In this document: in pieces, positions 17,394-26,455 of the stretch
Layout of the letters: each line of letters starts with the position of its first letter
Numbering within the stretch: position 1 is the first letter of the stretch
Assembly: GCF_018531425.1 (NCBI RefSeq)
Contig: NZ_JAHBOI010000003.1
Coordinates: 186,001-250,000, forward strand
Source: Paenarthrobacter sp. DKR-5
Lineage (GTDB): Bacteria > Actinomycetota > Actinomycetes > Actinomycetales > Micrococcaceae
Direction: 5' to 3'
Length of the DNA stretch: 64,000 nucleotides
The notes under the pieces: generated by a model
What the model saw: the letters and a program-made list of their open reading frames with translations, nothing else
The model's database searches: none
Told to the model about the DNA's origin: nothing
Position numbers and translations under genes: made by a program

Positions 17394-17514
17394 CGGGGGC
17401 CTCCTTGCGGGTTGTGTTCCCTCTGCTGTTCCGTCCGCGGTTCCGCAGGACGGTCTTGCCCATGGCCAGTCTATGCACACGCCCGCAGGGGCGGACCGGC
17501 TTAGGCTGGTGAGC

Positions 17515-17991
17515 ATGCCCACACCTGATTTTGTCCTCGAGCTCCGACGCAAGGTCGGGCACGACCTGCTGTGGCTTCCGGGGGTGACCGCGGTTGTCCT
17601 TGACGACGCCGGGCGCGTGCTGCTGGGCCAGCGGGCGGACAACGGGCGCTGGACTCTGATCACGGGCATGCTCGAGCCCGGGGAGCAGCCGGCCGTGGGC
17701 ATGCTGCGTGAGGTGTACGAGGAAACGGCTGTCGTGGCGGAGGTGCTTCACCTGGTGTCCGTGAACTCGCAGGAGCCGATGAAGTTCCCGAACGGCGACA
17801 GGGCGCAGTTCCTGGACCTGACCTTCCTGTGCCGCCACGTCAGCGGGGACGCGAGGGTGAACGACGACGAGTCGCTCGCCGTCGGGTGGTTCGCGCCGGA
17901 GGACCTGCCGGACCTGCCGCCGTCGCACCTGCACACGCTGCGGCGCGCTCTCGCGTCCGACGGCGTGCCGCACTTCGCGCGTCCCGAGTAG
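17515..17991 (+). CDS. Nudix hydrolase
   Basis: A 158-residue Nudix protein that should cleave a nucleoside diphosphate linked to another group. The Nudix box runs from residue 51 to 73 (GMLEPGEQPA, then REVYEETAV); its GX5EX7REUXEE core is intact, but the usual Gly near the end is Ala. The FAPEDLPDLPP end is typical of the NADH pyrophosphatase-like and MutT-like subfamilies; the substrate is unknown. The ATG at 17515 lies seven bases after TAGGCT, which suggests a leaderless start; a GTG two codons upstream is the alternative. Confidence 0.85.
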   Translation: MPTPDFVLELRRKVGHDLLWLPGVTAVVLDDAGRVLLGQRADNGRWTLITGMLEPGEQPAVGMLREVYEETAVVAEVLHLVSVNSQEPMKFPNGDRAQFLDLTFLCRHVSGDARVNDDESLAVGWFAPEDLPDLPPSHLHTLRRALASDGVPHFARPE

Positions 17992-18027
17992 TCGTCCGCA
18001 GGCTTCAGCATGCGCTACTGCCCCGGC

Positions 18028-18084
18028 CGAACGGCCAGTTACGGCGGCCTCCGCGCACCCGAGGCCGCCGTTAGCGCCCTTTCG
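18028..18084. repeat. Intergenic palindrome, family copy 3 (decayed arm)
   Basis: Arms 18028-18051 and 18061-18084. The left arm matches the family core (CGAACGGCCAGTTACGGCGG), while the right arm has five mismatches (19 of 24 pair). It lies 37 nt behind the Nudix stop and in front of the frameshifted DUF559 gene, which has another copy at its other end. Confidence 0.75.
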
Positions 18085-18152
18085 CCCCCCTCGTAACCCG
18101 CCGCGGTGTGGATAACCCGTCCGCGGGCCGCGCCGTCGGCCAGCATGGGCGC

Positions 18153-19098
18153 ATGCCTCGCTACTCGCCGCTGCCGCCTGCACTCTCCGCCCGCTCGTTC
18201 GCGCTCGCCGAACCTGACGCCGCCGGCGTGAGCCGGAGCCGGAGCCGGGCCTCCGATCTGGCCGTCCCGACCCGGGGCGTGCGGCTGCCGCGGAACCTCG
18301 ACCTGCTTTCGGCGGCCGGGTTGGCAGGACTCGCCCGGCTGGACCCCGGCGTTCGTCTTCTCGCACACCACGGCGGCGCGGCTATGGGGAATCCCGGTCC
18401 CCGGGTACGCGGAACGGGCCGGCGAGGTGCACCTGGCCCGCGGCCCGCAGTCGAACCGCCCGCGCCGGGACGGCTTCACCGGCCACCGCCTGACGCTGGC
18501 GCCGGATGACGTCCGGATGCTCGAGGGGCTGCGGCTGACATCTCCGGCGCGGACCTGGCTGGACCTGGCCGCCGTCCTGCAGTTCGATGACCTGATCGCG
18601 GCGGGGGACGCCGTCGTGTGTGCCCACGTGCGCGGGTTCGGGCCGCCCAAAGTGGCGCTCGCGTGCCCGCGGGACCTGCACGACGTCGTCATCCGCAACC
18701 CGGGGCGCCGCGGCGTGGCGCGGGCGCGCCTGGCCCTGGGCGAGGTGCGGGTGGGCGCCGATTCGCCGCCGGAGTCGATGCTGCGGCTGGCCCTGGTGCG
18801 TGCCGGCCTGCCCGAGCCGGAACTGAACGTGGCGGTGAGGGATCCGGCCGGCACCGAGGTGCTCTGGCCCGACCTGGCGTACCGGGAACAGCAGGTCGGC
18901 GTCGAGTACGACGGCGCCCACCACGGCAGCGAGGAGCAGTACTTGAAGGATATTGCCCGCGAGGCCCGGGCGCACCGCGCGGGATGGTTGATCGTGAGGA
19001 TCGGCCGGGAGGACATGCTCGAGGACGGCCGTCCGGCGGTGGACAAGGTGCGCCGGGTGCTGGCGCTGCGCCCGTTAACACGCCGAGGCACCCGTTAA
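18153..19098 (+). pseudogene. Frameshifted DUF559 (PD-(D/E)XK nuclease-like) gene
   Basis: The 5' part (from ATG 18153) encodes an AbiEi-like N-terminus (MPRYSPLPPALSARSFALAE onwards) in one frame up to about LARLDP. The continuation, TPAFVFSHTTAARLWGIPVPGYAE and the C-terminal DUF559 domain (SPPESMLRLALVRAGLPEPELNV, DLAYREQQVGVEYDGAHH), is in the next frame. Removing one base from the CCCCGG run at 18344-18349 restores LDPAFVFSHTTAARLWG and a protein of about 314 residues. DUF559 proteins have a Vsr-like endonuclease fold. This may be a real pseudogene, a phase-variable C/G run or an assembly error. A weak CAGCAT lies six bases before the ATG. Confidence 0.8.
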
Positions 19099-19110
19099 CG
19101 CGCCGAGCGG
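19071..19110 (+). repeat. Imperfect 20-bp tandem duplication at palindrome edge
   Basis: CCCGTTAACACGCCGAGGCA (19071-19090) is followed directly by CCCGTTAACGCGCCGAGCGG (19091-19110), 16 of 20 positions identical. The second unit runs into the left arm of palindrome copy 4, and the first encodes the last codons of the DUF559 frame. It could be a footprint of palindrome insertion or local slippage. Confidence 0.6.
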
Positions 19111-19163
19111 CCAGTTAAGGCGGGATCGACGCGGAAAACGTCGCCTTAACTGGCCGCTCGGCG
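19101..19163. repeat. Intergenic palindrome, family copy 4
   Basis: Perfect 22-bp arms, 19101-19122 (CGCCGAGCGGCCAGTTAAGG and two more bases) and 19142-19163, with a 19-nt loop. It sits 3 nt behind the DUF559 stop and 21 nt before the fumC stop, between convergent genes, where it could terminate both transcripts. Confidence 0.85.
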
Positions 19164-19184
19164 GGAGGGCGGGAGAGGGAGGCC

Positions 19185-20600
<1,416 letters not shown>

Positions 20601-20621
20601 GCTCCCATTCTTGCCCCAGCC

Positions 20622-21236
20622 TCAGAGCGCGCCAAATCCTGAGACGAGCTCCGCGCGGCCCTCTTCGAGCCGGTAGGCGACGCCGAGCACGGCCACCGAG
20701 GAATCATCCACGGCGTCGGAAATCACCCGGGAACTGTCGACCAGCCGGCGGGCGGTCTCCTTCACGTGTTCGACCATCATGTCGTTGACCTCCGTCTTGT
20801 CCTCGCGCATGGCGCTGAGGACCGACGGCGTGATCCGCTCCACCAGGTCGCGGATGTAGCCGGCCGGCATCTCCCCGGTCTCGACGGCGTTCTTCGTGGC
20901 GGTCACGGCGCCGCAGCTGTCGTGGCCGAGTACGACGATGAGGGGAGTGCCGAGCACGGCAATGCTGTACTCGAGCGAGCCGAGGACAGCGTCGTCGATC
21001 ACCTGCCCGGCGGTGCGGACGACGAAGGCGTCGCCGAGCCCGAGGTCGAAGATGATCTCAGCCGCCAGGCGGGAGTCGGCGCAGCCGAAGATGACGGCGA
21101 ACGGATGCTGCTCGTTCACCAGGGCGTTGCGCCGGGAAGCGTCCTGGTTCGGATGGAGCGATTCGCCGGAGACGAAACGGGCGTTGCCTTCGCGCAGTCG
21201 CTGCCAGGCTTCGGAGGGGCTGAGTCGAGTAGTCAC
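20622..21236 (-). CDS. Beta-class carbonic anhydrase
   Basis: A 204-residue zinc enzyme that interconverts CO2 and bicarbonate. The zinc ligands are visible as Cys52 and Asp54 in CADSR and His105 and Cys108 in HDSC, the plant-type pattern. The start is a GTG at 21236. AAGGAGG lies immediately against the GTG, too close to serve as a Shine-Dalgarno, while TAAAGT sits seven bases upstream as a -10 box; a leaderless mRNA is therefore likely, with its promoter overlapping the stop codon of the DUF4245 gene. Confidence 0.93.
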   Translation of the reverse strand: MTTRLSPSEAWQRLREGNARFVSGESLHPNQDASRRNALVNEQHPFAVIFGCADSRLAAEIIFDLGLGDAFVVRTAGQVIDDAVLGSLEYSIAVLGTPLIVVLGHDSCGAVTATKNAVETGEMPAGYIRDLVERITPSVLSAMREDKTEVNDMMVEHVKETARRLVDSSRVISDAVDDSSVAVLGVAYRLEEGRAELVSGFGAL

Positions 21237-21246
21237 CCTCCTTACT

Positions 21247-21879
21247 TTACGGGGTGGCCGGCGCTGTCGCTGACTGCGTTACGCGGGAACCGGCGTCGAC
21301 ACTGGCGATGACGGCGGCGGCGAGAACGTCGAATTCCTTCAGGTCGGCGCTGCCCGACAGCACCAGGGTGGTGCCCCTGTAGTTCAGGATCAGCGACTTA
21401 TCCGCCCCGGGCTTGTCCCGCAGCTCCCAGTCGTGGCCGCCGGCGGTGCGGATGCCGGTCACCGGCGCCAGGCTCGTGCGCTGGCTCAGCCAGGTCGGGT
21501 TTGCCTTCTTCGTCTGGGTGAGCGAAATGAACTGGGTGGCTGCCGTGGCGTAGCCGACTTCCCAGTTGGGCACGCCGTCGCTGCTGCCCTCGTTCCAGCG
21601 CGCATAGTTCGCGCTCCAGCCCGGGGGCAGGGAGGGAGCCGCGGGGACGAAACCGGCGGTCTCGCGGGCCTGGCCGGCCACCGCGGCGACGTCGACGGGG
21701 GCGCGCAGGGTGTCGGCCTTGGGGACCGCGTTGAGCAGCACCACCGGCAGCAGGACCGCAATTGTGACGGCGACGGAAATGACCATCCCGATGACGGACG
21801 CATTGGCCCGCTTGGCCGCCGCGGCGGGAATGACGGGCTTAACCGGCGGGGCGGAGGGGTCTTGCTGCGTATTGCTCAC
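21247..21879 (-). CDS. DUF4245 membrane-anchored protein
   Basis: A 210-residue protein of the actinobacterial DUF4245 family. A proline-rich cytoplasmic N-terminus is followed by one membrane segment (about residues 30-50, [18 protein letters not shown]) and an extracytoplasmic domain with the conserved [23 protein letters not shown] and [14 protein letters not shown] stretches. Function unknown. It is commonly found beside glpX and fumC in actinobacteria, as here. GTG start at 21879 with no clear Shine-Dalgarno. Confidence 0.85.
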   Translation of the reverse strand: MSNTQQDPSAPPVKPVIPAAAAKRANASVIGMVISVAVTIAVLLPVVLLNAVPKADTLRAPVDVAAVAGQARETAGFVPAAPSLPPGWSANYARWNEGSSDGVPNWEVGYATAATQFISLTQTKKANPTWLSQRTSLAPVTGIRTAGGHDWELRDKPGADKSLILNYRGTTLVLSGSADLKEFDVLAAAVIASVDAGSRVTQSATAPATP

Positions 21880-21932
21880 CCATCTATAGTGTCCTATTCG
21901 TCACAGCTTCTCATCTTCGCGGCCGCGCAAAC

Positions 21933-21938
21933 TATGAT
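21933..21938 (+). promoter_or_regulatory. -10 box of glpX
   Basis: TATGAT, a near-consensus sigma-A -10 element, lies 68 nt before the glpX start codon, giving a leader of about 60 nt. No clear -35 is visible. The leader itself holds a second, weaker in-frame start option. Confidence 0.45.
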
Positions 21939-22005
21939 CGAGGCAAGAGGTTCTTCCGCTCGAGTGCGAGCGGGTCCGTCCTACACACTCGAGGATGAGG
22001 TTTTC

Positions 22006-23046
22006 GTGGCAAAAGCATCTGGCGCAACCAACAACTACTCCACTTTGTCGTCGTCGCTGGCGGTGGGCCTGGACGAACCGGACCGGAACCTGGCCCTCGA
22101 ACTGGTCCGCGTGACCGAAGCCGCGGCCATCGCCGGCGGCCACTGGGTGGGCTTCGGCGACAAGAACAAGGCCGACGGCGCCGCCGTGGACGCGATGCGT
22201 TCCTTCCTCTCCACCGTGCACTTCAACGGCGTCGTCGTCATCGGCGAGGGCGAAAAGGACGAAGCCCCCATGCTGTTCAACGGCGAACGGGTGGGCGACG
22301 GGTCCGGTCCCGAGGTCGACGTCGCGGTGGACCCGATCGACGGCACCCGGCTCACCGCCCTGGGTATCAACAACGCGCTGGCCGTGCTCGCCGTCGCCGA
22401 GCGGGGCTCGATGTTCGACCCGTCGGCGGTGTTCTACATGGAGAAGCTCGTCACCGGCCCGGAGGCCGCCGACATGGTGGACCTGCGCCTGCCGGTCAAG
22501 CAGAACCTGCACCTGATCGCCAAGGCCAAGGGCGTGAAGGTCAACCAGCTCAACGTGATGATCCTGGACCGTGACCGGCACCGGCCGCTGGTCGAGGAGA
22601 TCCGCGCCGCCGGAGCGCGCACCAAGTTCATCATGGACGGCGACGTCGCCGGCGCGATCGCCGCCGCCCGCGAGGGAACCGGCGTCGACGCACTGATGGG
22701 CATCGGCGGCACCCCGGAAGGCATCGTCGCGGCGTGCGCCATCAAGACCCTCGGCGGCGTGATCCAGGGCCGCCTCTGGCCCACCAGCGACGAGGAGAAG
22801 CAGAAGGCCCTCGACGCCGGCCACGACCTGGACCGGGTGCTCTCCACCAACGACCTGGTCACCAGCGACAACTGCTACTTCGCCGCCACCGGCATCACCG
22901 ACGGCGACCTGCTGCAGGGGGTGCGCTACAAGAAGGACAAGGTCTACACCCAGTCCATCGTGATGCGCTCCAAGTCCGGCACCGTCCGCTTCGTCGACGC
23001 CGAGCACCACGCCAGCAAGTGGGAAGGTTACGCCCGCCAGGTCTGA
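22006..23046 (+). CDS. glpX: Class II fructose-1,6-bisphosphatase
   Basis: GlpX hydrolyses fructose-1,6-bisphosphate to fructose-6-phosphate, the committed step of gluconeogenesis, and is the main FBPase of actinobacteria. The 346-residue protein has the metal-binding blocks [15 protein letters not shown] and [15 protein letters not shown], followed by [18 protein letters not shown] start it at the GTG at 22006, preceded by GATGAGG five bases upstream; the frame extends far upstream but through non-conserved sequence. It diverges from DUF4245, and with fumC downstream on the other strand forms a small central-carbon cluster. Confidence 0.94.
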   Translation: MAKASGATNNYSTLSSSLAVGLDEPDRNLALELVRVTEAAAIAGGHWVGFGDKNKADGAAVDAMRSFLSTVHFNGVVVIGEGEKDEAPMLFNGERVGDGSGPEVDVAVDPIDGTRLTALGINNALAVLAVAERGSMFDPSAVFYMEKLVTGPEAADMVDLRLPVKQNLHLIAKAKGVKVNQLNVMILDRDRHRPLVEEIRAAGARTKFIMDGDVAGAIAAAREGTGVDALMGIGGTPEGIVAACAIKTLGGVIQGRLWPTSDEEKQKALDAGHDLDRVLSTNDLVTSDNCYFAATGITDGDLLQGVRYKKDKVYTQSIVMRSKSGTVRFVDAEHHASKWEGYARQV

Positions 23047-23087
23047 GCGGCTGCCCGGGCGGCGGCCCGGTTCGCTAAGGTGGAGCC

Positions 23088-24077
23088 ATGACGTGGCTCG
23101 TGACTGGCGGTGCAGGATACATCGGTTCCCATGTGGTGAAGGCGCTCAGTGAAGCGCAGATGCAGCCGGTGGTGATCGATTCGCTCGCCAGCGGCCACCG
23201 CGGCTTCGTGCCGCCGGAGGTGCCGCTGGTGCAGGGGAGCATCCTCGACGTCGACCTGGTGGCCCGCACCCTGCGCGACCATGAGGTCACCGGCGTCATC
23301 CACCTGGCCGGGTTCAAGTACGCCGGGGTGTCCGTGAAGGAGCCCCTGCTCACCTACGAGCAGAACGTCACCGGAACCGCGAACCTGCTCAAGGCGATGG
23401 AACTGGCCGACGTGGACAAGCTTGTCTTTTCATCCTCGGCGGCCACCTACGGCACTCCCCGGGTGGACCTGGTCACCGAGGACACGGCCACCACGCCCGA
23501 GTCCCCGTACGGTGAGAGCAAGCTGATCGGCGAATGGCTGATCCGGGACCAGGGCCGCGCCCGGGGCCTGAAGCACACGTCGCTGCGCTACTTCAACGTC
23601 GTCGGCTCCGGCTCGCCCGAGCTGTACGACACCAGCCCGCACAACCTGTTCCCGATCGTGCTGCGTGCCCTGACCGGCGGGAAGACGCCGAAGATCTACG
23701 GCACGGACTACAACACCCCCGACGGCACCTGCGTGCGCGACTACGTGCACGTCTCGGACCTCGCGGCCTCGCACGTCGCGGCGGCGCGGGCCCTGGCCGA
23801 GGGCCGGACCCTCGAACGGGTCTACAACCTCGGGTCCGGGGACGGGCTTTCGGTGCGCCAGATCATGACAGCGGTGGCCAAGGTCACCGGCATCGACTTC
23901 GAACCCGAGGCGGCCCCGCGCCGGCCGGGCGACCCGGACCGGATCGTGGCCGACGGAACCCTGGCCGCCCGCGACCTGGACTGGCGGATGCGGCACTCCG
24001 TGGAGGACATGGTGGCCAGCGCCTACGAAGCGCAGAAGCGCGCGACCGCCGCCGGGGAAGACTCCGCAGGGGAGTAG
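23088..24077 (+). CDS. galE: UDP-glucose 4-epimerase
   Basis: Interconverts UDP-glucose and UDP-galactose with bound NAD, closing the Leloir pathway whose other genes lie at 1-3.8 kb and supplying galactosyl units for wall polymers. The 329-residue extended SDR protein has GGAGYIGSH at 7-15, Ser117/Ser118, and the catalytic Tyr141 and Lys145 in YGESK. SLRYFNVVGSG and RPGDPDRIVAD are GalE-specific stretches. TAAGGT lies exactly six bases before the ATG with no Shine-Dalgarno, so it is probably leaderless. It is not linked to the gal operon, suggesting constitutive need. Confidence 0.95.
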   Translation: MTWLVTGGAGYIGSHVVKALSEAQMQPVVIDSLASGHRGFVPPEVPLVQGSILDVDLVARTLRDHEVTGVIHLAGFKYAGVSVKEPLLTYEQNVTGTANLLKAMELADVDKLVFSSSAATYGTPRVDLVTEDTATTPESPYGESKLIGEWLIRDQGRARGLKHTSLRYFNVVGSGSPELYDTSPHNLFPIVLRALTGGKTPKIYGTDYNTPDGTCVRDYVHVSDLAASHVAAARALAEGRTLERVYNLGSGDGLSVRQIMTAVAKVTGIDFEPEAAPRRPGDPDRIVADGTLAARDLDWRMRHSVEDMVASAYEAQKRATAAGEDSAGE

Positions 24078-24099
24078 CCCTCCGGAGCGGGCTTCAACG

Positions 24100-24156
24100 C
24101 GAGCGGCCAGTTGTGGCGGGCTCCGCTGCGTGGAGCCCGCCACAACTGGCCGTTCG
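24100..24156. repeat. Intergenic palindrome, family copy 5
   Basis: Arms 24100-24124 and 24132-24156 pair at 24 of 25 positions with a 7-nt loop. The left arm begins CGAGCGGCCAGTTGTGGCGG, with GTG/CAC replacing the TAAG/CTTA of copy 4 on both arms. It lies 23 nt behind galE and 15 nt before the stop of the convergent Fem-type gene. Confidence 0.85.
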
Positions 24157-24170
24157 CCGAAAGGCTTCGG

Positions 24171-25169
24171 TCAGCGCGCCCGGGCCCGCAGCTTCCGGAG
24201 ACCGCCGAGGGCCTTCCGGCCGGCCGCCAGCGCCTTCCGGGCAGTCTGGGCGCCGTGCCGGGCCAGCTGGTAGGCGCCATAGACGGCCCGGTGGACGGGA
24301 AGATCCCAGGTGCCGGGGTAGGCGACCTCGCGGCCGCCGAAGGACTTCTTGAACGCGGTGAACCCTGCCCACTTGTGCCCGGGCTGGCCCTCGGGGGCGA
24401 TGCCCCACAGATCCACCGCCGCCAGGCCCTTTTCCTTGGCGTCCACGATCAGGGTCACCAGCAGCGGGATGCCGGCGCTGAGCTTGCGGTGCGCATCGTC
24501 GATCGCGGCATGGGCGTAGGTGCGGGTGTCCGCCGAGTCGTAGGCGAGGGCCGCCGCAATAGGGGTTCCTTCGAGTTCCGCGATGAACAGCGACGCCGCG
24601 CCGGCGGGCATCAGCGAGCGGGCCACCTTCGCCAGGTAGTCGTCGCTCTGCGGCTTGAAGCCGGAGCGGGCCGCGGTCTGGTGCAGGAACTCCAGCAGGA
24701 TGCCGATCTCCTCGGGGTCCTGCGAGACACGGAAGGTGACGCCCTTCTTGTGGATGTTGCGGTACAGGTTGCGGTTGGTCGGCTTCATGCCGGCCAGGAT
24801 CTCCTTGGCCTCGCGGTCCAGGTCGATCACCCAGGTCAGCTCCGGCTGCTGGTTGCGCGGGGCCCGGACGAGTCCGCGTGCGCCGAGCACGGCGTCGGCC
24901 TCCTCCGCGCTGATCCCGGCGTCGACCGGTTCCACCCGCACGAACGATGCCTTGCGCTCCCGGGCCAGGGCCGTCAGCGACGCCAGCGCGGCGTCGAGCG
25001 CGGCGGGGTCCTTGGCCACCGGACCGTAGGGGACGTACAGGAAACGGCCGGCGGGGTTCTTCTCCTCGATGGCCAGGTAGCTGAAGCCCGGGCCGGTTTC
25101 CCGGTGCACCGTCTTGCCGAGGGACTCCTGGAGCCGCGCCCAGGGTTCGCTTTGCAGGAAGTGTTCCAT
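24171..25169 (-). CDS. FemABX-type aminoacyltransferase
   Basis: A 332-residue protein of the FemX/FemAB family, which adds amino acids from aminoacyl-tRNA to the peptidoglycan stem peptide to build interpeptide bridges. It has two GNAT-like folds: the N-terminal SEPWARLQESLGKTVHR and PAGRFLYVPYGP stretches and the C-terminal LWGIAPEGQPGHKWAGFTAFKKSFGG block are typical. The helical arm of some FemA proteins is absent, as in FemX. The ATG lies two bases behind the manA stop, so the two are cotranscribed. The bridge amino acid cannot be told from sequence. Confidence 0.88.
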   Translation of the reverse strand: MEHFLQSEPWARLQESLGKTVHRETGPGFSYLAIEEKNPAGRFLYVPYGPVAKDPAALDAALASLTALARERKASFVRVEPVDAGISAEEADAVLGARGLVRAPRNQQPELTWVIDLDREAKEILAGMKPTNRNLYRNIHKKGVTFRVSQDPEEIGILLEFLHQTAARSGFKPQSDDYLAKVARSLMPAGAASLFIAELEGTPIAAALAYDSADTRTYAHAAIDDAHRKLSAGIPLLVTLIVDAKEKGLAAVDLWGIAPEGQPGHKWAGFTAFKKSFGGREVAYPGTWDLPVHRAVYGAYQLARHGAQTARKALAAGRKALGGLRKLRARAR

Positions 25170-25171
25170 CC

Positions 25172-26437
25172 CTATCGCGCCGCCGGTCCCGGAACGGCCG
25201 TCGTCACAGCGAAGGCGACGGCGGTCGAGTCCGCGCCGGCCACGGGGTGGGCATTGACGGGAGCTTCCGACGCCGGCACGAAGGCGCTGTCCCCGCGCTC
25301 AAGGCGCAGGTCCGACCGGGGCGAGTCCAGCACGACCGTTCCCGCGACGGTGAGCACCACGAGCGGTCCGTTCTGCGCCACCGGGACAGGGGCGTCCCCG
25401 GGCGCGAGTTCGATGCGCTGGAGCTGGAACTCCCTGAACGGGGGCCGGTAGATCTCCTGCCCGAGTTCGGAGCGGTCTGCCTCCACCAGTGGCAGGCCAA
25501 GGGCGGCAAACTGCACCGTGCGCATCAGCTCCGGCACGTCGACGTGCTTCGGGGTCAGGCCGCCGCGCAGTACGTTGTCGGACGAGGCCATGACCTCAAC
25601 GCCCAGGCCGCTGAGGTAGGCGTGGATGTTGCCGGCCGGCAGGTAGAGCGCCTCGCCGGGCTGCAGCGACGCCCGGTTGAGCAGCAGGGAGACGAGCACG
25701 CCCGGGTCGCCCGGGTACTCGGCGTCCAGCTCGGCGACGGTGGCGAACTCCCGCGCGTAGGGTCCCTCCGGGGTGCTGTTGCGCGCGGCGGCTGCCGCGG
25801 CCTGGACGGCGTCGGCGACGGTGCTTCCGCCCGCGAGGAGCGACTCGAAAGCGTTGCGGAGCCGCTCTTCTTCCGTGGCCGTCCCGCGGAGGCCCTCAAT
25901 CAGCCCGGACAGCACCTCCGGGACTGCTGCGCCGGTGGCGGCGATCAGTGCTGCTGCGGCGGCGAGGACGTCGGCCGACTCCTCCGGCGCACGGAACCCG
26001 CAGAGTGCCTCGAAGTCGCTGAGCGCGAAGATCATCTCCGGCTTGTGGTTGTCGTCCTTGTAGTTGCGGTGCGCGGCCTCGCGGGGGACGCCGGCGGCCT
26101 CCTCGGCTGCGTAGCCGGCACGTGCCTGTTCCAGCGTGGGGTGCACCTGCAGGGACAGCGCCGAGCCGGCCGCGAGGACCTTGGCCAGGTACGGCAGCCG
26201 GCCGCCGAACGCTGCGACGGACTCCGCGCCGAGGGTGGTGGCTGTGTCGGCGGCAATCAGCTCGTCGAGCGGCTGGCGGCTGCCGTCAAGCAGCAGAGCC
26301 GTCGACGGCGCCCCGGGGTGTGCGCCGATCCACAGCTCGGCCTCGGGTTTCCCGGAGGGCTCGCGGCCGAAGAGTTCGGCGATCGCCGTCGTCGAGCCCC
26401 AGGCGTAGGGGCGCAGCACATTCTCAAGCCTGTACAC
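25172..26437 (-). CDS. manA: Mannose-6-phosphate isomerase, class I
   Basis: A zinc isomerase that converts fructose-6-phosphate to mannose-6-phosphate and so feeds GDP-mannose and polyprenyl-phosphate mannose synthesis, including the PMT route at 58-59.6 kb. The 421-residue cupin protein begins MYRLENVLRPYAWGS, and has the zinc ligands in SLQVHPTLEQA (Gln and His), in NYKDDNHKPEM (Glu and His region) and GNIHAYLSG. Length is normal for class I. It is followed after two bases by the Fem-type gene and preceded by the LCP gene with an 18-nt gap, all leftward. Confidence 0.95.
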   Translation of the reverse strand: MYRLENVLRPYAWGSTTAIAELFGREPSGKPEAELWIGAHPGAPSTALLLDGSRQPLDELIAADTATTLGAESVAAFGGRLPYLAKVLAAGSALSLQVHPTLEQARAGYAAEEAAGVPREAAHRNYKDDNHKPEMIFALSDFEALCGFRAPEESADVLAAAAALIAATGAAVPEVLSGLIEGLRGTATEEERLRNAFESLLAGGSTVADAVQAAAAAARNSTPEGPYAREFATVAELDAEYPGDPGVLVSLLLNRASLQPGEALYLPAGNIHAYLSGLGVEVMASSDNVLRGGLTPKHVDVPELMRTVQFAALGLPLVEADRSELGQEIYRPPFREFQLQRIELAPGDAPVPVAQNGPLVVLTVAGTVVLDSPRSDLRLERGDSAFVPASEAPVNAHPVAGADSTAVAFAVTTAVPGPAAR

Positions 26438-26455
26438 GGAGTAGTCCTTTGCTCG

